64,000 nucleotides of DNA from Planktophila sp965267775 (GTDB taxonomy: Bacteria > Actinomycetota > Actinomycetes > Nanopelagicales > Nanopelagicaceae), in contig OZ254140.1 in the NCBI GenBank assembly GCA_965267775.1, positions 868,001 to 932,000 on the forward strand, written 5' to 3'. This document shows, piece after piece, positions 49,577-56,213 of this stretch (its first letter is position 1; every line of letters starts with the position of its first letter). Made by a program: the position numbers and the translations under genes. A model generated the notes under the pieces. It was not told the origin of the DNA, did no database searches, and saw only the letters and a program-made list of their open reading frames with translations.

Positions 49577-50968
49577 TTACAAATCTGCCGGTGATGACAA
49601 TGTGCCACGAAGTGCAGTTGCAGCAGCTACCTGTGGGCTTACAAGGTGAGTACGTCCACCCTTACCTTGGCGACCTTCAAAGTTACGGTTTGATGTAGAT
49701 GCAGAACGTTCACCGACTGCAAGCTGATCTGGGTTCATGCCAAGACACATAGAACATCCGGCATTACGCCATTCTGCACCTGCATCGATAAAGACCTTAT
49801 CGAGGCCTTCGGTCATTGCCTGCTGACGAACGCGCTCTGAACCAGGTACTACCAACATGCGAAGTGTTGAAGCAATCTTCTTGCCTTTCACAATATCTGC
49901 TGCAGCTCGGAGATCTTCAATGCGTCCGTTGGTGCAAGAGCCCAAGAAAACAGTGTCAATCTTTACCTCTTTGAGGGGTGTGCCTGGTGTGAGACCCATA
50001 TATTCAAGGGCATTCTTGGCAGCAACCTGATCTGTCTCAGATGTGAAATCAGATGGACTTGGAACATTTGCTGAGAGCGGAAGTCCCTGACCTGGGTTCG
50101 TTCCCCATGTTACGAATGGCTCTAGAGCATCGCCATCGATTTCAACTTCGACATCGAACTTTGCGTCAGCATCTGTGAAGAGAGTGCTCCAGTAAGCAAC
50201 TGCGCCATCGAAATCCTCAGGTGCATGTGGCTTGCCCTTGATGTAATCAAAAGTCTTCTGATCTGGGGCAATAAGTCCAGCACGTGCGCCAGCCTCGATA
50301 GACATATTGCAGACGGTCATGCGACCTTCCATAGAGAGTTCGCGAATGGCTTCACCGCGGTATTCGAGGATGTAGCCCTGTCCCCCGCCGGTACCAATCT
50401 TTGCAATGATTGCAAGAATTAAATCTTTCGCAGTAACACCTGGCTTAAGCTTTCCATTGACATTGATAGCCATTGTCTTTGGGCGGCGTGATGAGAGTGT
50501 TTGAGTAGCAAGAACATGCTCAACTTCAGATGTTCCGATTCCAAATGCGATTGCGCCAAATGCACCGTGCGTTGATGTATGTGAATCACCGCAGACGATT
50601 GTCATACCTGGCTGTGTAACGCCAAGCTGAGGACCGACGACGTGAACAACGCCTTGATCGACATCACCAAGTGAGTGAAGGCGAACGCCGAACTCTTTAC
50701 AGTTGTTGCGAAGAGTATCTACCTGCAACTTTGAGACAGGATCTGCAATCGGCTTCAAAATATCTAACGTTGGCACATTGTGATCTTCTGTTGCGATTGT
50801 TAAATCTGGACGACGTACCTTGCGACCGGTAAGGCGCAGGCCGTCGAAAGCTTGTGGGCTAGTTACTTCATGAATGAGGTGGAGGTCGATATAGAGAAGA
50901 TCCGGCTCGCCTTCAGCTGAGCGAACAATGTGTTCGGCCCAAATCTTCTCTGCCAGTGTCTTACCCAT
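49577..50968 (-). CDS. leuC: 3-isopropylmalate dehydratase large subunit
   Basis: A 463-residue aconitase-family enzyme of leucine synthesis. [4Fe-4S] ligands are in GSCTNGRIEDL and AGCSMCLGMN; GDSHTSTHGAFG is the substrate loop. I chose ATG 50968, preceded by GGAGG with normal spacing; a 62-codon in-frame extension runs antisense to the iclR gene and is not family sequence. It is divergent from an IclR regulator, with a large dyad in the gap, as for LtbR/NdgR control of leuCD. Confidence 0.97.
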   Translation of the reverse strand: MGKTLAEKIWAEHIVRSAEGEPDLLYIDLHLIHEVTSPQAFDGLRLTGRKVRRPDLTIATEDHNVPTLDILKPIADPVSKLQVDTLRNNCKEFGVRLHSLGDVDQGVVHVVGPQLGVTQPGMTIVCGDSHTSTHGAFGAIAFGIGTSEVEHVLATQTLSSRRPKTMAINVNGKLKPGVTAKDLILAIIAKIGTGGGQGYILEYRGEAIRELSMEGRMTVCNMSIEAGARAGLIAPDQKTFDYIKGKPHAPEDFDGAVAYWSTLFTDADAKFDVEVEIDGDALEPFVTWGTNPGQGLPLSANVPSPSDFTSETDQVAAKNALEYMGLTPGTPLKEVKIDTVFLGSCTNGRIEDLRAAADIVKGKKIASTLRMLVVPGSERVRQQAMTEGLDKVFIDAGAEWRNAGCSMCLGMNPDQLAVGERSASTSNRNFEGRQGKGGRTHLVSPQVAAATALRGTLSSPADL

Positions 50969-50991
50969 CAGTACCTCCATCGTTTTCAGCT

Positions 50992-51030
50992 GTGATATTG
51001 CCATCTCATTAAATGGGATGTTAATATCAC
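50992..51030. promoter_or_regulatory. Dyad operator between leuC and iclR regulator
   Basis: Arms at 50992-51009 (GTGATATTGCCATCTCAT) and 51013-51030 (ATGGGATGTTAATATCAC) match in 15 of 18 positions as inverted repeats, with TAA between. It covers the -10 boxes of both divergent genes, including TAATAT at 51022-51027 for iclR. This is the expected place for an IclR-family (LtbR/NdgR-type) regulator to repress leuCD and itself. Confidence 0.75.
51022..51027 (+). promoter_or_regulatory. -10 box of leaderless iclR gene
   Basis: TAATAT, six bases, ATG 51034, no ribosome site. It lies inside the right arm of the dyad, so bound repressor would cover it. Confidence 0.6.
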
Positions 51031-51033
51031 TCC

Positions 51034-51753
51034 ATGGACAAGAAGAATAGCGGAGTCGGCGTTCTAGATAAAGCCGTAGCAATCCTTGGCACCCTCGAAT
51101 CAGGGCCTCACTCGCTCGCAGAGCTCGTTGCTGTGACAGGAATCGCTCGTCCAACCGCTCACCGTCTTGCAGTGGCTCTCGAACACCACCGCCTCGTTAC
51201 CCGCGATCTCAACGGTCGCTTCGTACTTGGTCCACGCTCTGCCGAGCTTGCTCTTGCAGCAGGTGAAGATCGCCTCATTGCAGCAGCTGGCCCCGCACTC
51301 GCTGCGCTTCGCGATGCCACAGGTGAATCTGCTCAGTTGTATAAGCGCCAAGGCGATGTCCGCCTCTGTGTCGCGGTTGCAGAACGACTCTCTGGTCTTC
51401 GCGACTCTGTTCCTGTCGGCGCAGCACTGACGATGCAGGCCGGTTCTGCTGCTCAGATTTTGATGGCTTGGGAAGATTCCGAAAAGATTCATCGCGTCCT
51501 GAAGAATGCTCGCTACACCGCTGCCCACCTCGCTGCAGATCGCCGTCGTGGTTGGGCGCAATCTGTTGGAGAGCGCGAAGCAGGCGTTGCATCAGTCTCT
51601 GCACCTGTTCGCGGACCTAACGGAAAAGTTATCGCCGCAGTATCAATCTCTGGCCCTATCGAACGCCTAGGGCGTCAGCCTGGACGCCTTCATGCAGCTG
51701 CAGTTGTCGCAACTGCTGAGCGACTGACAGAGCATTTAAAGCAGGGTAAATAA
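51034..51753 (+). CDS. ndgR: IclR-family regulator of leucine genes (NdgR/LtbR-like)
   Basis: A 239-residue regulator with an N-terminal winged helix (LAELVAVTGIARPTAHRLAVAL, positions about 27-48) and a C-terminal IclR effector domain. The position opposite leuCD matches LtbR of Corynebacterium and NdgR of Streptomyces, which control leucine and other amino-acid genes. The 18-bp-arm dyad at 50992-51030 is its likely site. It ends three bases before recX, in convergent orientation; in other actinobacteria this gene is not next to recX. Confidence 0.92.
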   Translation: MDKKNSGVGVLDKAVAILGTLESGPHSLAELVAVTGIARPTAHRLAVALEHHRLVTRDLNGRFVLGPRSAELALAAGEDRLIAAAGPALAALRDATGESAQLYKRQGDVRLCVAVAERLSGLRDSVPVGAALTMQAGSAAQILMAWEDSEKIHRVLKNARYTAAHLAADRRRGWAQSVGEREAGVASVSAPVRGPNGKVIAAVSISGPIERLGRQPGRLHAAAVVATAERLTEHLKQGK

Positions 51754-51756
51754 CTT

Positions 51757-52266
51757 TTACTCGTTAAATTCAGTACCGATTCCAAGTTCGCGGATGACGC
51801 GGGCAATCACAGGAAAACCGAAACCCTTACGCTGCAAAAGCGATTGAATACGGCGAATCTGAACTTCACCTTCAAGGCGTGACATCGTCGCGTACTTCTT
51901 CATCGCGAGTTCAAAGGCAGAATGATACTCAGCATCATCATCGATGGATTCGAGAGCGTGGTTGATCTCTTCTTGAGTCACTCCACGTTGACGGAGCTCG
52001 GTTGCGATGATGCGCTTTGAGATCTTCTTATGTTCATGACGTGACTTCGCCCAAGCAAGGGCGAACTCTTGGTCGTTAACGAGGCCGGCTTCTTGCAAGC
52101 GGAAGATCGTTGCCTGTGCAACCTGATCCTCTGTGCCACGGGCTTTGAGGTGAGCGAGCAGCTCCCCCTTACTCTTTGCACGTGCTACCAACGCATTGAG
52201 CGCGATTGCATATGCAGTTTCGTAAGGGTCGGAGCTGCTCTCTACCTTCTTATAGAGAAGTGAAAT
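51757..52266 (-). CDS. recX: Regulatory protein RecX
   Basis: A small three-helix-repeat protein that inhibits RecA filament growth. In-frame family-like sequence (DPYETAYAIALNALVARAKS) continues upstream of the first usual start codon, TTG 52191. Between there and the in-frame stop there is no ATG, GTG or TTG. The best fit is ATT 52266, overlapping the recA stop as TAATT, giving 169 residues. If TTG 52191 is used the protein has 144 residues and loses part of its first helix. It is translationally coupled to recA. The start is uncertain; the product is not. Confidence 0.85.
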   Translation of the reverse strand: MSLLYKKVESSSDPYETAYAIALNALVARAKSKGELLAHLKARGTEDQVAQATIFRLQEAGLVNDQEFALAWAKSRHEHKKISKRIIATELRQRGVTQEEINHALESIDDDAEYHSAFELAMKKYATMSRLEGEVQIRRIQSLLQRKGFGFPVIARVIRELGIGTEFNE

Positions 52267-53348
52267 TAGAAATCAACCTCTGCTACCGCTTCATCAATCT
52301 CGGCGATGAGCGCTGCATCGACCTCGACTGGAACAAAGCTTGCGCGAATCTTTGACTCGATATCGTTGGCGAGATCTGGGTTATCGAGGAGGAAGTTACG
52401 TGAATTCTCCTTACCCTGACCGAGTTGATCGCCTTCATATGTATACCAAGCGCCAGACTTCTTTACGATGCCAAGATCTACGCCCATATCAAGGAGTGAA
52501 CCCTCACGTGAGATACCTGTTCCGTAGATGATGTCGAACTCTGCCTGCTTGAAAGGTGGGGCCATCTTGTTCTTGACGACCTTTACGCGTGTGCGGTTAC
52601 CGACAGACTCTTGTCCATCCTTCAGCGTCTCAATACGACGGATATCGAGGCGAACAGATGCGTAGAACTTAAGCGCCTTTCCACCTGTAGTTGTCTCAGG
52701 TGATCCGAAGAAGACACCGATCTTGTCACGCAACTGGTTGATGAAGATTGCTGTTGTCTTTGACTGGTGAAGCGCACCTGTGATCTTACGAAGCGCCTGT
52801 GACATCAAACGAGCCTGGAGACCCATATGTGAATCACCCATCTCGCCTTCGATTTCTGCGCGAGGAACAAGTGCTGCAACTGAGTCGACAACAACGAGAT
52901 CGAGTGCGCCTGAGCGAACCAACATATCCATGATCTCGAGAGCTTGCTCTCCAGTATCTGGCTGTGAAACGAGAAGTGCATCGATATCAACGCCGAGCTT
53001 CTTTGCATACTCTGCATCAAATGCGTGCTCTGCATCGATAAATGCACAGATTCCACCGAGCTTCTGAGCAGATGCGATTGCATGCAAGGTAAGAGTTGTC
53101 TTACCTGAAGATTCTGGTCCGTAGATCTCTACGATACGGCCACGTGGTAGGCCACCGATTCCGAGAGCCATATCGAGTGCAACAGAACCTGTTGGAATAA
53201 CCTCGATAACTTGGGCTTGCTTATCGGACATCTTGATAACTGCACCCTTACCAAACTGACGTTCGATCTGAGCGAGGGCGGTGTCGAGCGCCTTGTGGCG
53301 ATCGGATGATGCTTTTTCATCGGCTTTACTTGGCTTTTCAGCTGCCAT
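52266..53348 (-). CDS. recA: Recombinase RecA
   Basis: A 360-residue DNA strand-exchange ATPase that also activates LexA self-cleavage. Walker A GPESSGKT (77-84), NQLRDKIGVFFGSPETTTGG (loop L2 region) and the DNA-binding core are normal. GGAG stands before ATG 53348. A perfect SOS box 172 bp upstream shows LexA control. recX overlaps its stop. The lexA gene is not in this window. Confidence 0.98.
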   Translation of the reverse strand: MAAEKPSKADEKASSDRHKALDTALAQIERQFGKGAVIKMSDKQAQVIEVIPTGSVALDMALGIGGLPRGRIVEIYGPESSGKTTLTLHAIASAQKLGGICAFIDAEHAFDAEYAKKLGVDIDALLVSQPDTGEQALEIMDMLVRSGALDLVVVDSVAALVPRAEIEGEMGDSHMGLQARLMSQALRKITGALHQSKTTAIFINQLRDKIGVFFGSPETTTGGKALKFYASVRLDIRRIETLKDGQESVGNRTRVKVVKNKMAPPFKQAEFDIIYGTGISREGSLLDMGVDLGIVKKSGAWYTYEGDQLGQGKENSRNFLLDNPDLANDIESKIRASFVPVEVDAALIAEIDEAVAEVDF

Positions 53349-53512
53349 GAGCTTTTCTCCTTTTAATCGAACGCTGAGGGCTAATCCCCCACCGTTTGGT
53401 GGCCCAGAAGGTACGGAAACTTCACCGACGGCCGTAAGCGTTATAGAGACGCTGTGGGCGGAAGAGTGAGACCGCTCTGGTTGTGCATATCGCTCGGTTG
53501 AGCAATGGATAA

Positions 53513-53518
53513 AGGGTA
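53513..53518 (-). promoter_or_regulatory. -10 box of recA
   Basis: TACCCT on the minus strand, one base downstream of the SOS box, so LexA bound there would cover the region between -35 and -10. Confidence 0.55.
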
Positions 53519-53519
53519 G

Positions 53520-53535
53520 TCGAACATCTGTTCGA
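53520..53535. promoter_or_regulatory. SOS (LexA) box upstream of recA
   Basis: TCGAACATCTGTTCGA: the half sites TCGAAC and GTTCGA are perfect inverted repeats with a four-base spacer, the LexA consensus of actinobacteria and Bacillus (GAAC-N4-GTTC). It is 172 bp before the recA start. Confidence 0.93.
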
Positions 53536-53597
53536 ATACCACTTTAGACACGCTGGCAATATATGAGCCACCACCGACAAATGAGCCTTGAGCCAGC

Positions 53598-53603
53598 CAT
53601 ACT
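53598..53603 (+). promoter_or_regulatory. -10 box of leaderless yaaA
   Basis: CATACT, six bases, GTG 53610; the first T of TANNNT is C here, so this is the weakest of the six-base-spaced examples. Confidence 0.4.
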
Positions 53604-53609
53604 CACGCC

Positions 53610-54164
53610 GTGCTTATCCTCCTGCCGCCCTCTGAGAAGAAGGTTGAAACTGCCAAGCCGACAGTGGCGATGGCTGTCTATTCGGGGGTCCTCTATCAGG
53701 CACTCGGCTGGGCCACTCTCTCCCCTGCCGCTAAGAAACGTGGCGAAAGTTCGTTGGCAATTATCAGCGCCAAGTACGGAGTCGTGAGGCCATCATTGAA
53801 GATCGAGAGCTATAAGGAGAAGATCAATAACAAGGCGATGGCGCCACATGTAGCCGCAATCCTTGATCCCATCAAAGTTCCGCTCATCGTTGATTGTCGT
53901 TCATCAACCTATAAAACAGTGTGGAAAGCTCCCGTTGATATCACCGTAGAAATTCGCGTCTCTACGGTGGTTGATGGTGTTCGAACAGTTATTACTCATA
54001 TGTCAAAGAAGACTCGAGGCGAGATTGCCCGCTGGCTATTGCAATCACGATCGGTTCCAAAGACGCCGGAAGATCTCTATGCAATCGTCTCTGAAAAATA
54101 TCCCTGCGCATTAACTCCATCTGATGGAGTTGAACCGTGGGTACTAGAAGTTATCGCTGTTTAG
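53610..54164 (+). CDS. yaaA: YaaA family protein (DUF328)
   Basis: A 184-residue YaaA-family protein. The hallmark N-terminus LILLPPSEKKVE, a middle SAKYGVVRPSLKIESYKEK and VDCRSSTYKTVW are clear. E. coli YaaA lowers intracellular iron during peroxide stress and binds DNA; actinobacterial members are not well studied. It diverges from recA, sharing 261 bp with the SOS box. GTG 53610 fits leaderless spacing. Its 3' end overlaps DUF3046 by 14 bp. Confidence 0.9.
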   Translation: MLILLPPSEKKVETAKPTVAMAVYSGVLYQALGWATLSPAAKKRGESSLAIISAKYGVVRPSLKIESYKEKINNKAMAPHVAAILDPIKVPLIVDCRSSTYKTVWKAPVDITVEIRVSTVVDGVRTVITHMSKKTRGEIARWLLQSRSVPKTPEDLYAIVSEKYPCALTPSDGVEPWVLEVIAV

Positions 54165-54348
54165 CTGTCTCAACCGGGCATTGTTTACATACTGCCCGCC
54201 AAATTTCATCTGCTTCTAGCCCAGCCTTAAGAGCCTCGTTTACAGTCTTGCTCCCGAGTTCACTTATTGCAATATCTTGCGAGAATGATGGTGCCCACTC
54301 TTCGCCAAATGAGAGTACAAGACGTTCCTTAAGATCTGAGATTCGCAT
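54151..54348 (-). CDS. DUF3046 family protein
   Basis: A 65-residue protein of the DUF3046 family (MRISDLKERLVLSFGEEWA, ending in EIWRAVC), found near recA in most actinobacteria (Rv2738c position). The function is unknown. It starts three bases after the TetR gene, and overlaps yaaA by 14 bp at the 3' end. The conserved WxxVC end suggests a small protein-binding domain. Confidence 0.88.
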   Translation of the reverse strand: MRISDLKERLVLSFGEEWAPSFSQDIAISELGSKTVNEALKAGLEADEIWRAVCKQCPVETAKQR

Positions 54349-54351
54349 AGA

Positions 54352-54873
54352 TTAAAAGAGAGTATCCGTTGCTAAGAGCGTGGCTTGCTCGCGAGATTGC
54401 TCTGGCGTGATGGGTTGCATTACCTGTCCCAATAACCAGCGCATAGCAATGCCCGTACCTGCCTGTGATTTAGTTGCACCATAAATAATCTGTGCAATCG
54501 TGATGTAGTGCTCTGAAGCGGTGTTTGTCATTGCGGCGACTAATGCATCTGCATCATAAGTACGCATTGCAGCGAGAGCTGGGTCTGATGAAATTGAAAT
54601 TGATAGCGATTCAAGGGCATCTGCCGGTGTTCCTGCAGTAGTTGCAAGCTCAGCTAGACGCTGCACTTCAGAGGCTACAAGAGCTGCAAGTACGGCATCT
54701 TTATCGCGATAATGGTTATAGAGAGTTGCACGAGAAACTTCGGAGTGATCGGCTATTTCAATCATTGAAAGACCAGAGATACCGCTACGTGCGATGAGTT
54801 CTTTTGTGCCTTCAAGGATTGCCGCTTCTGTGCGGCGGTGTGCGCTAGCTTGAAGCGAATATTTAGGCTGCAT
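54352..54873 (-). CDS. TetR-family transcriptional regulator
   Basis: A 173-residue TetR/AcrR regulator. The HTH is ILEGTKELIARSGISGLSM followed by IADHSEVSRATLYNHYRDKD (about residues 17-58). The C-terminal ligand domain has no recognisable match. I chose ATG 54873, overlapping the clgR stop by 11 bases; an in-frame start 14 codons earlier lies inside clgR. It is read with clgR, but a TetR here is not usual next to clgR, so its targets are unknown. Confidence 0.85.
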   Translation of the reverse strand: MQPKYSLQASAHRRTEAAILEGTKELIARSGISGLSMIEIADHSEVSRATLYNHYRDKDAVLAALVASEVQRLAELATTAGTPADALESLSISISSDPALAAMRTYDADALVAAMTNTASEHYITIAQIIYGATKSQAGTGIAMRWLLGQVMQPITPEQSREQATLLATDTLF

Positions 54874-55129
54874 CGACAACGACGAGTGTTGCAGTCTCAG
54901 CTGATGTGATCTCAAGAGTTACTTCAGCCATCAAAGAACCTAGCGTGAGACCGAGAGCTTCGCAGATTGAATTGAGGAGCTCTGATGATGCCTCTTTATG
55001 TCCGCGCTCAACTTCTGAAAGATATCCGAGTGAGACGCGAGCATCACGGGCAACATCTCGAAGGGTGCGAGATTGCTCTGTGCGCGCACGACGAAGGGCT
55101 TGTCCAACAGATTCACGTAATAAAACCAT
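54863..55129 (-). CDS. clgR: XRE-family regulator ClgR
   Basis: An 88-residue HTH_XRE regulator: LRRARTEQSRTLRDVARDAR, VSLGYLSEVERGHKEASSEL is the recognition part. ClgR in actinobacteria activates clp protease and stress genes and is itself a Clp substrate. It is shorter than mycobacterial ClgR, mainly at the C-terminus; the last residues (TATLVVVDAA) are small and hydrophobic, as in ClpP/ClpC recognition tails, which is inference. It lies 26 bp after cinA, with an AAGGGG ribosome site, as Rv2745c lies near pgsA. Confidence 0.88.
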   Translation of the reverse strand: MVLLRESVGQALRRARTEQSRTLRDVARDARVSLGYLSEVERGHKEASSELLNSICEALGLTLGSLMAEVTLEITSAETATLVVVDAA

Positions 55130-55155
55130 CGACTTACCCCTTCCTTTTGCAGATG

Positions 55156-55638
55156 CTAAATAGTGCGATAGCTAAGGATACGGGCAAATGTGCCAATCGC
55201 GCTGGATATAGCCCCGGTACGAATCGCTTCGCGCCCGCTATCGAGCTGCAATTGAAGGCTCTGATTTATCGGCCCGCTTACTGCTACCCAGACTGTGCCC
55301 TCGGGAATTCCTTGATAATCGCCAGGGCCGGCTATTCCTGTCGTCGCAATGCCCCATGTCGTTCCAAATTTCGCACGTGCGGCATCTGCCATTGCGATCG
55401 CAACTTCTTCGCTGACAACTGTGAACTCTTCAATGAGTGCAGGATTTACTCCAAGAATATTTACCTTCACTTCATTTGTGTAGGCGATGATTCCGCCTAA
55501 GAAAACTTGTGATGCTCCTGGGGCGCATGTGATTGCATGTCCTAATCCCCCAGCGGTCAAAGATTCTGCAACGGAGAGAGTTTCATTCTGCTCAATGAGT
55601 TTGGCAACAATCGTCTTGGCATGAGCGCGCAGAGGCAT
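55156..55638 (-). CDS. cinA: CinA C-terminal domain protein (PncC-type NMN amidohydrolase)
   Basis: A 160-residue CinA C-terminal domain, which converts nicotinamide mononucleotide to nicotinic acid mononucleotide in NAD recycling. SVAESLTAGGLGHAITCAPGAS and TTGIAGPGDYQGIPEGTVWVAV are the family motifs. The N-terminal MoCF-like half of full CinA is absent, as in many actinobacteria. It lies between pgsA and clgR in an operon-like series. Confidence 0.93.
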   Translation of the reverse strand: MPLRAHAKTIVAKLIEQNETLSVAESLTAGGLGHAITCAPGASQVFLGGIIAYTNEVKVNILGVNPALIEEFTVVSEEVAIAMADAARAKFGTTWGIATTGIAGPGDYQGIPEGTVWVAVSGPINQSLQLQLDSGREAIRTGAISSAIGTFARILSYRTI

Positions 55639-55664
55639 AGGTAGAAATCTACTCTGGCAAGTTG

Positions 55665-56213
55665 TTACTTACTAGTTCTTTTAACTCTTTCAGCTCTCCA
55701 TTTAAGGATGTAATCAACCCCAGTCCAGATTGTAAGGATGATCGCGACGGCCATAAAGGCATCTCTGAGCGGGTGGGCGAATTCTGGAATCGGCAGGATG
55801 TAGAAGCCGACGCCGAAGCTCTGCATCATCGTCTTGAGCTTTCCACCCTTGCTCGCAGGAATTACTCCATCACGGATAACCACCAAGCGGAAGATAGTGA
55901 TTCCAATTTCGCGAACCAAGATAAGAATGACAATCCACCACGGAAAACGATCAAGGATGGCAAGAGAAATCATTGCCGAACCGATGAGAGCCTTATCTGC
56001 AACTGGGTCGAGGAATGCACCTAGCGGAGTTGTGCGACCAGATTTACGAGCCCAATGGCCATCGAGGATATCTGTCAGGCCAAGTACAAAGAAGATCGAC
56101 CAGGCAAATGATTGCCATCCTGATGAAGAATTATGGAAGATTGCCCACACGCCTGCCGGAATGAGAGCGATACGTAGAACTGTGAGCCAGTTAGGAGTTA
56201 TCTCTAGCGACAT
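55665..56213 (-). CDS. pgsA: CDP-diacylglycerol-glycerol-3-phosphate 3-phosphatidyltransferase
   Basis: A 182-residue membrane enzyme with about four to five transmembrane helices and the CDP-alcohol motif DG-x2-AR-x8-G-x3-D-x3-D in DGHWARKSGRTTPLG and AFLDPVADK. It makes phosphatidylglycerol phosphate. A PIS or PGP synthase could look alike; the family placement beside cinA/rimO supports PgsA. It is contiguous with rimO (the rimO stop and pgsA start are adjacent). Confidence 0.92.
   Translation of the reverse strand: MSLEITPNWLTVLRIALIPAGVWAIFHNSSSGWQSFAWSIFFVLGLTDILDGHWARKSGRTTPLGAFLDPVADKALIGSAMISLAILDRFPWWIVILILVREIGITIFRLVVIRDGVIPASKGGKLKTMMQSFGVGFYILPIPEFAHPLRDAFMAVAIILTIWTGVDYILKWRAERVKRTSK

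Larger units (their letters stand above)
53349..53609. promoter_or_regulatory. recA-yaaA divergent region
   Basis: A 261-bp gap. It holds the recA SOS box and -10 box near 53513-53535, a roughly 158-base recA leader, and the yaaA -10 box at 53598-53603. No small gene or tRNA was found in it. Confidence 0.7.

Noticed and set aside
50969..51154. 62-codon upstream extension of LeuC
   Set aside because: It lies across the operator and antisense to the iclR gene; ATG 50968 has a GGAGG site and the family N-terminus.
53520..53545. A TTCGAAT sequence resembling a tRNA T-loop
   Set aside because: No T-stem pairs around it and no acceptor, D or anticodon arms are present; the sequence is part of the SOS box.
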